From Hahella chejuensis KCTC 2396 (lineage in GTDB: Bacteria; Pseudomonadota; Gammaproteobacteria; Pseudomonadales; Oleiphilaceae): 64,000 nucleotides of DNA. The DNA lies in NCBI RefSeq assembly GCF_000012985.1, contig NC_007645.1, forward strand, positions 3,440,501-3,504,500, read 5' to 3'. Shown piece after piece: positions 53,888 through 62,766 of this stretch (position 1 is the first letter of the stretch; each line of letters starts with the position of its first letter). The translations under genes were made by a program, and so were the position numbers. The notes beneath the pieces are model-generated. The model searched no databases. It saw only the letters and a program-made list of their open reading frames with translations, and had not been told where the DNA came from.

Positions 53888-55882
53888 CTAGAGTGAGTTA
53901 TCCAACTTCACCATTTTGGCCTCAGAAGGCACGCCGTTTTCATTGAGCGCGAACAGCATGTAATAGCCCGGAGGCGCGATATTGGAGTTCAATGGCGTGG
54001 TCAGCCGATAGTAGTCGGAGCCCAATGGGTCCACTTCCAATTCGATGCGTCGTTGATCGGTATTGGATGAGTGGGTGACTGCAGACAAGCGGATCAGCGC
54101 GACAGAGCTGATAGTCTGTTCAGAGCGAATATCGAAATCCTTGTTATAGCCGATTTTTCCGTTATATCCCGTCGGCCCATTGTTGACAAGGGAGACTTCC
54201 GGACGATCGCCTTTGAACAGGTACGGAGGACTGTAGATTTCCGCCGTGGTGTAGTTGAACTTGCAACTCGCGCCACAGGCGCCGCCGCCGGCAACCCAGA
54301 TTCTACCATCAGGAAGCAGCAGTGCGGTCGAGTGATAGTTTCTAGGGTCCTGATGCGGAGCGACTTCCGTCCATTCGTCATTGACCGGATCGTATATTTC
54401 CGGCGTATACACCGCTTCGCTGGTATCGAAGAGGTGGCTGTCCCGGGAGCCGCCCACTGTGAAAACGCCGCCATCCGGCATTACCACCGAGTTGGCGTAA
54501 TACCGGGGATGGCGCATGTTTTCCTTGCGCACGGATTCACCGGTTTTCAGATCGATTTCATAGACGGAATACAGTGACTCGCTGACATTGATTTCCGCCT
54601 GATCGTCTTTGTAGTCTTCAATACCGAACCTGGCGTTTCCGCCCATTAGCAGCAGCTTGTCCGCGCTGTACTGGACATTGGCGGCGCCCTGAATGTACTT
54701 CGGTCCATCCTCACGTCCCTGGCCGGTCAGCATGGACCCGCCCTCGCCTTCGACAGTATGACGCACGAAGTTCTTGTAAGGCGCGTACTCCAGAATGCTA
54801 CCGTCATGCATGACAGCGAGTTTTCGGTAATACTGCCCACGGGCCAGACCGTAATCACTGTTTTGTCTGCCGTCGATATCAGTGATGGTTTCGATTTTGT
54901 CGTAACCAATATCCCGGGTATTGCTTAAGTACCTGAAGCTGCGGGTGTCTGGATTCCAGATTTCCCCTTTCATATTTTCGAAAAAGGATTTTGGATTAGT
55001 GGACCCGTCCCCATCGCCGCCGATGGTGAAGACGGAACCATCGCCGAGGACGACGGCGCTGTTGTACCAGCGCGCCTTTTCCAGGTCGTTTTCCCTCACC
55101 CAATCGTTGGTGTCTGAGTTATAGGTCACCACATATTTGCGCTTGGCCTGATCGCCGCCACCGCCCAAAATCAGCAGCGACCCGTCCCGATCCATGACCG
55201 TGGCCGGGCAGAACATCTCATAGGTGTCTTTCACCACATATTGAGACAGTGTTCCATCTTTGGGATTGAACGCGCCGGTATAGGTGACGTCATCGCCATG
55301 AAAACTGATCGGCGTGGACCCCGACCAGAACACCAGCTGCCCGTCGGGTAGAACCGCTGAAGCAATCGCCACCAGGCCCAGCTCAAAAGTGTCGCTCCAC
55401 TCTCCAACTACCGTTTTGGCGGCGGGTTTGAGGTCAAACTTTTCGTTGTCACCGGTCGTGCAGCCGAATTGCATCAGCTTCGCACCGTTAGTGAATCGAT
55501 TGCCTGCGATATTCAGACAGAGCTCCGTTGCCGCTTCACTGATCCGATAACCATCCCTTAAAGGCGCTATATTCAACGGTCTTGCGGCCTGGCAATCGCC
55601 CAGTTTGACGTCCGTTCCGGCGACGCCCGGCGCGTTAATGCAATATTCCCGGTTCTCAACCGTAGTGGTCAGCCGGTAACTCCCGTCAGGATTCTGCTGA
55701 GCGTTCCATAACAGGGAGTCCGCTGAGCAGGCCAGCTGAACCAAACCCATTGTCTCGTTACGTTGAAAACAGAGCCCACTGTCCTTACCGGCAAGGTTGA
55801 ATAAACCCGCCGGTATCTCAGCAAACGCTATCTGGGAGGTCACAGCTATGCCCGTACCTACAATTATTTCACGTATTCTCAC
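53888..55882 (-). CDS. Secreted galactose-oxidase-like radical copper oxidase with lectin domain
   Basis: 664 residues. Signal peptide 1-21. Residues 22-150 are a ricin-B/CBM13-like lectin domain with paired Cys. Residues 160-550 form a kelch propeller and 555-660 an immunoglobulin-like DUF1929 domain. All galactose oxidase copper-radical ligands have counterparts: Cys225 (YEMFCPATV) and Tyr273 (ARWYNSAVV) for the Tyr-Cys crosslink, Tyr516-His517 (DPRNYHSTALLLPDG) and His604 (AVTHSSNTDQR). It should oxidise primary alcohols or aldehydes with O2, making H2O2. The substrate is uncertain. Confidence 0.92.
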   Translation of the reverse strand: MRIREIIVGTGIAVTSQIAFAEIPAGLFNLAGKDSGLCFQRNETMGLVQLACSADSLLWNAQQNPDGSYRLTTTVENREYCINAPGVAGTDVKLGDCQAARPLNIAPLRDGYRISEAATELCLNIAGNRFTNGAKLMQFGCTTGDNEKFDLKPAAKTVVGEWSDTFELGLVAIASAVLPDGQLVFWSGSTPISFHGDDVTYTGAFNPKDGTLSQYVVKDTYEMFCPATVMDRDGSLLILGGGGDQAKRKYVVTYNSDTNDWVRENDLEKARWYNSAVVLGDGSVFTIGGDGDGSTNPKSFFENMKGEIWNPDTRSFRYLSNTRDIGYDKIETITDIDGRQNSDYGLARGQYYRKLAVMHDGSILEYAPYKNFVRHTVEGEGGSMLTGQGREDGPKYIQGAANVQYSADKLLLMGGNARFGIEDYKDDQAEINVSESLYSVYEIDLKTGESVRKENMRHPRYYANSVVMPDGGVFTVGGSRDSHLFDTSEAVYTPEIYDPVNDEWTEVAPHQDPRNYHSTALLLPDGRIWVAGGGACGASCKFNYTTAEIYSPPYLFKGDRPEVSLVNNGPTGYNGKIGYNKDFDIRSEQTISSVALIRLSAVTHSSNTDQRRIELEVDPLGSDYYRLTTPLNSNIAPPGYYMLFALNENGVPSEAKMVKLDNSL

Positions 55883-56040
55883 GTGTACTTCTCCAAATTA
55901 ATTAACTTCTTAGGTTTCTCATGCAGCTTGTTGTTTTTATTGACTAACATGAGGCCTTGTTAGAAGGGCGTCTGGAGAATTGGTTCAATTTTTTCGACTA
56001 AATTAATCGATTATTTTGAAAAGTCTGGAAATCGGGCCGA

Positions 56041-56136
56041 GCCGCGGGAGACAGAGCCTGCACATGTCAGGCCCTGTCGTTGCAGGCAAGTCGTTACAGA
56101 CAAAATAGAAGGAAGCTATTTGTCTGCCTGATTAAT
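56041..56136. repeat. Composite repeat, partial copy 10
   Basis: GCCGCGGGAGACAG, stem 4 (ACAGAGCCTG..CAGGCCCTGT), a small internal duplication of GCAGGCAAGTCGTTACAGAC, and stem 5 (ACAAAATAGAAGGAAGCTATTTGT) ending GATTAAT. Stems 1-2 are missing. It is adjacent to the 3' end of the thioesterase gene. Confidence 0.8.
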
Positions 56137-56539
56137 AAGGGGCGCTTAAAGCCCCGCGAAGCCGCGGCGGAAGCGGCACGGGGCGCTTAGTTTCCGGCGA
56201 GACGGCGACCTGGGTTAACGTCGAGCGAAAGGTTACTTCGTTGGCATGGTTACGGGCTTCAACGAAAAAGCTGAATGAGGTCGTGGTTAACTCTTTGCAG
56301 CGGACTTCAATGCTGATGGTCTCGTCCCAGGCCATCGGGGCCAGGAACTCCATGGAAAACGCCCGCGCCGGAGGCAAAATCCCCATATCCAATATCTCGC
56401 GGATTCCCGGCGCGCCCAGCTTGTGCGTCAGGAATTCATGCACCGCCTCAATCACGAAATAAGACACCCTTGGCGTATACACAATGCCGGCCGGATCGCA
56501 GTCGCCAAACAGGATTGTTCGCTTTGTCGTAAAACTCAT
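56132..56539 (-). CDS. 4HBT hotdog-fold acyl-CoA thioesterase
   Basis: 135 residues from ATG 56539 (a GTG three codons upstream is possible). 'FGDCDPAGIVYTPRVSYFVIEAVHEFL' carries the active-site Asp of 4-hydroxybenzoyl-CoA/YbgC-type thioesterases, and 'FLAPMAWDETISIEVRCKELTTTSFSFFVEARN' the hotdog core. It hydrolyses acyl-CoA or aroyl-CoA thioesters in the cytoplasm; the chain specificity is unknown. Divergent from the MerR gene. Its stop codon is next to a composite repeat. Confidence 0.88.
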   Translation of the reverse strand: MSFTTKRTILFGDCDPAGIVYTPRVSYFVIEAVHEFLTHKLGAPGIREILDMGILPPARAFSMEFLAPMAWDETISIEVRCKELTTTSFSFFVEARNHANEVTFRSTLTQVAVSPETKRPVPLPPRLRGALSAPY

Positions 56540-56697
56540 GGCATTCACTCGCTAGTTATTTCTTTTCCGATGTTTTTGGGCGCCGCGCAAACCATTGTCA
56601 CGCGCGCCCTACTCGCAATCTTGGACTTTCGGCCTCATCTATAGCCGAACAACCATAGAATACTCGCTATCACGTAGATTTCAGGAGACCGCTGGAC

Positions 56698-57057
56698 ATG
56701 TATATCGGCAAATTGGCGAAATTGACCGGAACCACGCCGAAGGCCATTCGCCACTATGAAGCTCTGGGGCTGTTGCCGGAGCCGCAACGGAGGGAAAAAT
56801 ACCGGGTTTATTCTGACGATGACGTTGAGGCGGTCACGCTGATCAAGCAGGCCCAGTCGCTTGGATTCAAACTGTCCGAACTCAGGAAGCTGGTTGAAGG
56901 CGTCAATGTGTCCGAAGGCTTTCCCTTCGATGCGGCGATAGCCATGGTCAAATTGAAACGGGAAACGCTGCACGAAGAAATGCAGGCGATTCAAAGTCTG
57001 GACAAGCGCCTTAAACAGCTTCAGGAAGATCTGCAAAACTCATCCTGTCGTTGTTGA
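56698..57057 (+). CDS. MerR-family transcriptional regulator
   Basis: 119 residues. N-terminal helix-turn-helix 'YIGKLAKLTGTTPKAIRHYEALGLLPEPQRRE.YRVYSDDDVEAVTLIKQAQSLGFKLSELRKLV' is standard MerR, followed by a coiled-coil dimerisation helix. The tail ends NSSCRC, a Cys pair that could sense metal or oxidants but is too short to assign. It likely regulates the downstream quinone reductase gene (73 bp away, same strand) and perhaps the divergent thioesterase. Confidence 0.9.
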   Translation: MYIGKLAKLTGTTPKAIRHYEALGLLPEPQRREKYRVYSDDDVEAVTLIKQAQSLGFKLSELRKLVEGVNVSEGFPFDAAIAMVKLKRETLHEEMQAIQSLDKRLKQLQEDLQNSSCRC

Positions 57058-57130
57058 CTCTGTCCCTAAGGACAAGGTTTAGCATTTGCGCCGTCAAACG
57101 GGTATCTGATCACGTGTCTGGAGATTGTAG

Positions 57131-57709
57131 ATGAAGAAAATACTGGTGCTTAACGGCAGTCCTAAAAACGATGGCTTCGCCAGCGCCTTGTCGCAACACT
57201 ACGCGGCGGCTGCGGGCGAGGCGGGATTCCCGGTGACGCAGGTGAATTTGCGGGAGTTGGAGTTTGATCCCAATCTGGCGGCGGGCTATGACGCCATCAT
57301 GCCCCTGGAGCCGGATTTATTGCGATTGCAGCAACAGGTTCTGGCTGCGGATCACTTGGTCTTCGCCTATCCAGTCTGGTGGGGATCGGTTCCAGCGTTG
57401 ATGAAAGGCGTGCTGGATCGCATTCTGTTGCCGGGCTTCGCGTTCCGTTTTGAAGAAGGAGCGTCTTTTCCTCAGCAACTGCTGGCGGGAAAAACGGCGC
57501 GGCTCTTGGTCACCATGGATACGCCGCCCTGGTACTACAAATGGGTTTATGGCGCTCCCAGTCATAAAATGATGAAAAAAACGGTCTTGGAGTTCTGTGG
57601 CGTGAAGCCGGTGAAAATCAGCGAATTCGGACCGATTGTCAAATCCACCCACGACGTCCGCCGCCGCTGGCTGCAGCAGACGTTGCAGCTGGCGGCGACG
57701 GGCGGCTGA
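57131..57709 (+). CDS. NAD(P)H:quinone oxidoreductase, flavodoxin-like fold
   Basis: 192 residues. FMN/FAD-binding loop 'LNGSPKNDGFASALSQHYAAAAGEAGFPVTQVNLREL' and the diagnostic 'DHLVFAYPVWWGSVPALMKGVLDRILLPGFAFRFEEG' identify the NQO/MdaB-KefF family. It reduces quinones by two electrons in the cytoplasm and protects against semiquinone stress. The MerR gene directly upstream is its probable regulator. Confidence 0.9.
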   Translation: MKKILVLNGSPKNDGFASALSQHYAAAAGEAGFPVTQVNLRELEFDPNLAAGYDAIMPLEPDLLRLQQQVLAADHLVFAYPVWWGSVPALMKGVLDRILLPGFAFRFEEGASFPQQLLAGKTARLLVTMDTPPWYYKWVYGAPSHKMMKKTVLEFCGVKPVKISEFGPIVKSTHDVRRRWLQQTLQLAATGG

Positions 57710-57856
57710 ACCTGCGCCTCATTTGAAGGTCCCACTTTTTGAAGGTCCCACTTTCAGCGTTCATTGCACAGGGCTGCGCCCGCTCAAACCGGCTATTGAA
57801 GACGCTCTTGTAAGCCTTACAAAAATCATTGCAAGTCTGACGGGAACGGCGGCAGT

Positions 57857-57940
57857 TATTAATCAGGAAGACAAAGAGCTTCCTGCTCTTTGTCTACAAC
57901 GACAGAGCCTGCGCATGTCGGGCCCTGTCTCCTGCGGCGG
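57857..57940. repeat. Composite repeat, copy 11 with compensatory stem change
   Basis: Starts TTATTAATCAGG and carries stem 5 as AGACAAAGAGC-TTCCT-GCTCTTTGTCT, where both arms differ from the family form (..AAATAG / CTATTT..) yet still pair perfectly. Stem 4 follows (GACAGAGCCTG..CGGGCCCTGTC). It sits in the 298-bp spacer ahead of the thiolase gene; two TGAAGGTCCCACTTT words (57725-57755) precede it. Confidence 0.85.
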
Positions 57941-58007
57941 TCGGGGGGGCATGTTTCTTGCCCCGATCAACAGTCAATGGACTGCAACTGTTGAAGTGAG
58001 GAAATCT

Positions 58008-59315
58008 ATGTCTATACAGGAATCTCAACCCTCTGAGCCCGTTTATGTGGTTGACGGCGCCCGTTCCCCCTTTATCAAAGCAGGCGACCGCCCCGGCCCT
58101 TTCCACGCTGGCGATCTCGCCGCACAGACCGGCGCCGCGCTGTTGCTGCGCCAGCCTTTTAATGCGGAGGAGATCGATGAAGTCATCCTCGGCAACACCA
58201 TGGCCGGTCCGGAGGAAGCCAATATCGGCCGCGTAGCGGCGCTGCGCATGGGATGCGGCGAGGCGACGCCAGGCTATACGGTGCACCGGAACTGCGCTTC
58301 CGGCATGCAGGCGCTGGACAATGCCGCCGCCAGCATCGCCGACGGTCGCTCCGATCTGATTCTCGCCGGAGGCGTGGAAGCCATGAGCCATGCCCCGGTG
58401 CTGCTGCGCGAAGATATGCTCAACTGGCTGGCGGACTGGCGTAACGCCGACTCTCCCCTCGAAAAAATCAAGCTGATTCCAGAGTTCGAAACCCAATATG
58501 TGCAACCGGTTATCGGGTTACTGCGAGGACTGACCGACCCCATCGTCGGCTTGAACATGGGACAAACCACAGAAAAAGAGGCGGAGCATTTCGGCGTGTC
58601 GCGACGCTCCATGGACGAGTACGCCGCGCTCAGCCAGCAACGTTTGGCTCACGCCGATGGAGCGGGTTACTTCAAGGAGGAGCGCACGTCGCTGTACTCC
58701 CCTGACGGGACCTTTTTCGACAAGGATAACGGCATGCGCCCGGACACCACGGCGGAGTCCCTGGCGCGACTCAAACCGGCTTTTGATCCGTTCGGCAGCG
58801 TCACCGCCGGCAACAGCTCGCAAATCACCGACGGGGCCTGCTGGCTGTTGCTGGCCAGCGAACAGGGTCTGAAAAAACACGGCCTCACCCCCATCGCCCG
58901 TCTCGCCCATACCGCCTGGGCCGCGCTTGATCCCTCGATGATGGGGCTGGGCGTCACGCTCTCCTCAACCGCCATTCTCAAACAACGAGGTTGGGGCCTG
59001 GACGACATCGACTACTGGGAAATCAACGAGGCTTTCGCCGGGCAGGTGCTGGCTTGTCTGAACGCATGGGCTGACGACGCCTATTGCCGGGAACAACTGG
59101 GGCTGGAGCAGGCTCTGGGAGAACTGGACATGACGCGCCTGAATGTAGACGGCGGCGCAATTGGTCTCGGACACCCTATCGGCGCCAGCGGCGCCCGCAT
59201 CGTCCTTCACTTGATCCACGTACTGCGGCGCCATCAGACGCGACGCGGCATCGCTTCATTATGCATCGGCGGCGGACAAGGCGGCGCGATGCTGGTGGAA
59301 AATATTGAATCGTAA
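58008..59315 (+). CDS. fadI: Thiolase (FadI-type acetyl-CoA acyltransferase)
   Basis: 435 residues from ATG 58008 (GAGG 7 nt upstream); the frame is open further upstream, but that part is the repeat-bearing spacer. Nucleophile Cys in 'YTVHRNCASGMQALDNAA', and the C-terminal motifs 'EINEAFAGQVLAC', 'GGAIGLGHPIGASGARI' and 'CIGGGQGGAML' with the second Cys. It cleaves 3-ketoacyl-CoA in beta-oxidation. It is 15 bp ahead of the fadJ-like gene, forming a fadIJ-type operon. Residues 140-190 (WLADWRNADSPLEK...) resemble FadI more than FadA. Confidence 0.9.
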   Translation: MSIQESQPSEPVYVVDGARSPFIKAGDRPGPFHAGDLAAQTGAALLLRQPFNAEEIDEVILGNTMAGPEEANIGRVAALRMGCGEATPGYTVHRNCASGMQALDNAAASIADGRSDLILAGGVEAMSHAPVLLREDMLNWLADWRNADSPLEKIKLIPEFETQYVQPVIGLLRGLTDPIVGLNMGQTTEKEAEHFGVSRRSMDEYAALSQQRLAHADGAGYFKEERTSLYSPDGTFFDKDNGMRPDTTAESLARLKPAFDPFGSVTAGNSSQITDGACWLLLASEQGLKKHGLTPIARLAHTAWAALDPSMMGLGVTLSSTAILKQRGWGLDDIDYWEINEAFAGQVLACLNAWADDAYCREQLGLEQALGELDMTRLNVDGGAIGLGHPIGASGARIVLHLIHVLRRHQTRRGIASLCIGGGQGGAMLVENIES

Positions 59316-59330
59316 AGGGAGAACTCAACC

Positions 59331-61469
59331 ATGGAGCAGACTCAAGAAGCCCACCCCATCGTAGAACTGGAACGGTCCGCCTTTATGCATTGGAGCTTGC
59401 AGCGTGACACGGACAATATCCTCTGGTTGCGACTGGATCAAAAAGACGCTTCCGCCAACCTGTTGGGAACGGAGGTGCTGGGGGAATTGACCCGAATAGT
59501 CGACATGCTGGAGCAACAGCCCTCAAATTCCGGCGCTCCGAGCGCCCTCGCCTTCATCTCAGATAAGGACGCGGGCTTTATCGCCGGCGCCGACATCAAC
59601 ATGATCGAGCAACTGCAAGACCTGGAACGTCCGGTGGATCGACTGCTGTCCATTCAACAGATTTTCAACCGTATCGAAGCGCTGCCCTACCCCACAGTGG
59701 CGGCGATTCACGGCTATTGTCTGGGCGGCGGACTGGAGCTGGCCCTGGCGTGTCGGTTCCGCATCGCTACTGCGGACGCCAAACTGGGCTTTCCCGAAGT
59801 GAAGCTGGGGCTCCATCCCGGCTGGGGCGGCGCCGTGCGCCTGCCACGCTTAATCGGCGTCACTGACGCCATGGACATGATTCTTGGCGGCAAACCGGTT
59901 TCCGGCGAACGCGCCCATGAACTGGGATTGGTGGACCACATCGCGCCACGACGCCAGTTCGCCAACGCCGCGCTCGCTATCGTGCGGGACAATCCCAAGC
60001 CCCATGAACCCAGCCTGGGCGGCAAGATTCTGAATGCGTCACTGCTGAGCGGGCCGGTGGCTTCGGAACTACAGCGGCGACTGCGTAAACGCGCAGATCG
60101 CAGTCATTATCCCGCTCCCTATGCCGTCGTTGAGCTATGGGACCATCACAGCAGAGACACGGATAAAATGCTGCATAAAGAGGCGGAATCCTTCGTCGCC
60201 ATGAGCCGCACTCCCGCCTCGCAAAACCTGCGGCGTATTTTCCTGCTGCAACAGGAAATGAAAGCTCAGGGCCGCAACGCCCGCGATACCATCCAACATG
60301 TGCATATTATCGGCGCCGGGGCTATGGGGGGCGGCATCGCCGCCTGGTGTGCGCTCAAAGGATTGCGCGTCACCTTGCAGGATCAGAATCCCGAGAGCCT
60401 CGCTGAGGCATACAAGCATGCGAACGGGTTATTCCGCGATAAGCTTGGGGACAAACGGCTGGCGATGGTCGCCCGGGACCGCCTGACGCCGGACCCCGAA
60501 GGCGTCGGCCTGGCGTGGGCCGACTTGGTGTTGGAGGCGATTCCGGAAAAACTGGAGGCGAAGCGTCAGTTGTATCAGGAAATAGAGCCGCGTATGAAAA
60601 GCGACGCAACCCTGGCCAGCAACACTTCCAGCATCCCCATTGACGAACTGGCGCGCGGCCTTGCCCACCCTGAGCGACTGGTTGGGCTCCACTTCTTCAA
60701 TCCAGTGGAAAAAATGTTGCTGGTGGAAGTGATCAAGGGCGACAAGACCTCGCAACAGACGCTGGATCGCGCCATGGCTTTCGCCGCCCTCATCAAGCGC
60801 GTACCCACGCCGGTCAACAGTGCGCCCGGTTTTTTCGTGAACCGGGTGCTGACCCCGTATCTGCTTGAAGCGATGATCATGTTTGACGAAGGCGTCCCGG
60901 CGGAAACCCTGGACGCAGCGGCGGAAGAATTTGGCATGGCCATGGGGCCAGCCGAAACCGTGGATCTGGTGGGCCTGGATATTTGTCTTGACGTGGCGGA
61001 GCACATGAGCGGACTGATTCGCGGCGACGCGCCGGCCATGTTCAAGAACTGGGTGTCCAAAGAACGCCTGGGCCGCAAAACCGGCCAGGGATTCTATGAA
61101 TACAAAGACGGCGAGCCGCAGAAGACCAAAGTCTCCCGTCCGGATGATCAGGAAATGGAGGCCCTGCGTCAGCGCATGATTTACCGCATGCTGAACGAAG
61201 CCGTGGCCTGTCTGCGGGAGAAGGTGATTGAACAGAAAGACCACGGCGATCTGGCGATGGTGCTGGGAGCGGGCTTTGCTCCCTTCAGAGGCGGCCCGTT
61301 CCGCTACATCCAGGCGTGCGGCCCCACCCAGATCAAACGTATGCTCACGCTGATGGCTCAGGATTATGGCGACCGTTTCACGCCGGACAGAGGTTGGGAA
61401 ATGCCCGCTCTAATCGCCGATGAAGAACGCGGGCACAAACAGGACCGCGATTCCCAGACTGAGTTATGA
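59331..61469 (+). CDS. fadJ: FadJ-type multifunctional enoyl-CoA hydratase/3-hydroxyacyl-CoA dehydrogenase
   Basis: 712 residues. N-terminal crotonase domain ('FISDKDAGFIAGADINMIEQL', 'IHGYCLGGGLELALACRFRIA', 'KLGFPEVKLGLHPGWGGAVRLPRLIG', with both catalytic Glu positions kept), then the NAD-binding domain ('VHIIGAGAMGGGIAAWCALKGLRVTLQDQ') and two C-terminal HCDH domains ('VGLHFFNPVEKMLLVEVIKG', 'PGFFVNRVLTPYLLEA', 'GPAETVDLVGLDI'). It carries out steps two and three of beta-oxidation in complex with the thiolase encoded 15 bp upstream. The fadI/fadJ names are by analogy. Confidence 0.93.
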   Translation: MEQTQEAHPIVELERSAFMHWSLQRDTDNILWLRLDQKDASANLLGTEVLGELTRIVDMLEQQPSNSGAPSALAFISDKDAGFIAGADINMIEQLQDLERPVDRLLSIQQIFNRIEALPYPTVAAIHGYCLGGGLELALACRFRIATADAKLGFPEVKLGLHPGWGGAVRLPRLIGVTDAMDMILGGKPVSGERAHELGLVDHIAPRRQFANAALAIVRDNPKPHEPSLGGKILNASLLSGPVASELQRRLRKRADRSHYPAPYAVVELWDHHSRDTDKMLHKEAESFVAMSRTPASQNLRRIFLLQQEMKAQGRNARDTIQHVHIIGAGAMGGGIAAWCALKGLRVTLQDQNPESLAEAYKHANGLFRDKLGDKRLAMVARDRLTPDPEGVGLAWADLVLEAIPEKLEAKRQLYQEIEPRMKSDATLASNTSSIPIDELARGLAHPERLVGLHFFNPVEKMLLVEVIKGDKTSQQTLDRAMAFAALIKRVPTPVNSAPGFFVNRVLTPYLLEAMIMFDEGVPAETLDAAAEEFGMAMGPAETVDLVGLDICLDVAEHMSGLIRGDAPAMFKNWVSKERLGRKTGQGFYEYKDGEPQKTKVSRPDDQEMEALRQRMIYRMLNEAVACLREKVIEQKDHGDLAMVLGAGFAPFRGGPFRYIQACGPTQIKRMLTLMAQDYGDRFTPDRGWEMPALIADEERGHKQDRDSQTEL

Positions 61470-61545
61470 AGCCGAACAGCGCCCTCAGACCGTCCCGGGG
61501 GATGAGAGCCCGCCCGAATAGCGCCATGGCCATCTATTCCGCACC

Positions 61546-62430
61546 CTATTCCGCACCATGCCGCCTGGCGTAGGCTTCCAGGCGGTCGAGCATCTCCATT
61601 GACGGCAAGCCGTTGTCGTAGGGGCGCGAGGAGAGCGCTTCGAAGCTGTTCGCATAGTCAGCGATATCCCCGTCGGACTGGGCCATGGTTATAACGCGCA
61701 CTTGGCGTTTCAGCGGCTGATAGCGACCGGGTTCAGGCAGGCACGCCCATAGCGCGACAAGGGCGGCGCTCGCCAATCCCGCGATGCATCCTCGACGAAG
61801 CGGAGAGAGTTGGCGGGCGTCGCGGGGAATAAGCAAGGCGCCCAGAATCAGGCCGGTAATGAACCCTCCCCCATGGGCGGCGTTGTCAACGCCATCAATC
61901 AAGAAACCCAAAAAGATGGTGAGCAAAGAGAAGATAGCGGCGCCGAAGAACAACCATCTGAATTCGGTCAAAGGTACACGGGATTTATTCAACCAGAGAT
62001 AACTGAGTAACGCGCCATAGACGCCGAATATGCCTCCCGAAGCCCCTGCGGAGACGACGCTGACGACATGCAAAGCGAGGGAAAATAAATTGCCGATGAG
62101 ACCTGACGTTATAAAGATAATTAAAAAACGCATCTGGCCGTACATGCGCTCCACCCACTGCCCCCCATCCCATAGCGCCCAGGCGTTCAGGGTCAGGTGG
62201 ACGATTCCGAAGTGGAGAAAAATCGCGGCGTCCAGCCGCCACCATTGCCCGTTCTGCGTCGCCGGGCTGAAGTTGGCGCCCCACTGCAGCATGACATGAC
62301 TTGGGACATGCCAAAATTCACCGTTTTTTAACCATATAGAGACAAAAGCGAGTATAATCCCGAGAATGATTATCATTGAAGTGTAAGTAACGGCGACCCT
62401 TTCTTTTAGCTGTTCATAGAAAGATGACAT
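61546..62430 (-). CDS. Rhomboid-family intramembrane serine protease
   Basis: 294 residues with six or seven membrane helices. The catalytic dyad is Ser131 (AGASGGIFGVYGALL) and His186 (DNAAHGGGFITGLILG). The 'FLHFGIVHLTLNAWALWDGG' loop-helix also fits the family (HxxxHxxxN). A C-terminal extension of about 80 residues beyond the core has no recognised domain. It cleaves substrates within the inner membrane; those substrates are unknown. It is transcribed convergently to the fad genes and divergently from the sugar transferase. Confidence 0.9.
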   Translation of the reverse strand: MSSFYEQLKERVAVTYTSMIIILGIILAFVSIWLKNGEFWHVPSHVMLQWGANFSPATQNGQWWRLDAAIFLHFGIVHLTLNAWALWDGGQWVERMYGQMRFLIIFITSGLIGNLFSLALHVVSVVSAGASGGIFGVYGALLSYLWLNKSRVPLTEFRWLFFGAAIFSLLTIFLGFLIDGVDNAAHGGGFITGLILGALLIPRDARQLSPLRRGCIAGLASAALVALWACLPEPGRYQPLKRQVRVITMAQSDGDIADYANSFEALSSRPYDNGLPSMEMLDRLEAYARRHGAE

Positions 62431-62766
62431 GGACGCGCTGGATTCCCTGCGATAGCTTTTAACTTATTGAAACTTAAAGGACATATTGCTCGGCACATAT
62501 GGAAACTAACATACCCCGGGCGCAGACGCACGTTAACACAATGAAGACCCAGGTTAACACGACGAACAGAAACAGGCTTTCACAGCGGCCGCTGACGCCG
62601 CCTTTTTGGGGCCCGCGAACAGTTGTTCCCAGCCCTCCCACCTCCGGACCCTAGAGGAGATTGACGCGCTTTCAGTAAAACAAGGAACCAAGGAAGTAAA
62701 GGATTAGATGTACACAAGGATTAGATGTACACAAGGATTAGATGTACACAAGGATTAGAGGTACAT
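62431..62766. other. Spacer upstream of sugar transferase gene
   Basis: 336 bp without a gene. The last 68 bp are four tandem 17-bp units running into the start codon. AACACAATGAAGACCCAGGT is followed by a similar word (GTTAACACGACGAA) near 62535-62570. Promoters for the divergent rhomboid and sugar transferase genes must lie here. Confidence 0.5.
62699..62766. repeat. Four tandem 17-bp units abutting a start codon
   Basis: AAGGATTAGATGTACAC repeated at 62699, 62716 and 62733, with a fourth unit at 62750-62766 changed to AAGGATTAGAGGTACAT. The change creates AGAGG 5 nt before the ATG at 62767, the likely ribosome binding site. Earlier units each contain AAGGA and an ATG (TAGATGTAC), whose frames meet a stop or shift quickly. 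Confidence 0.85.

Noticed and set aside
57636-58007. 124-codon N-terminal extension of the thiolase
   Set aside because: It would translate a composite repeat and overlap the quinone reductase end; ATG 58008 with GAGG fits the family start.
60429-61244. 271-codon minus-strand frame inside the fadJ-like gene
   Set aside because: Antisense shadow of highly conserved 3-hydroxyacyl-CoA dehydrogenase sequence.
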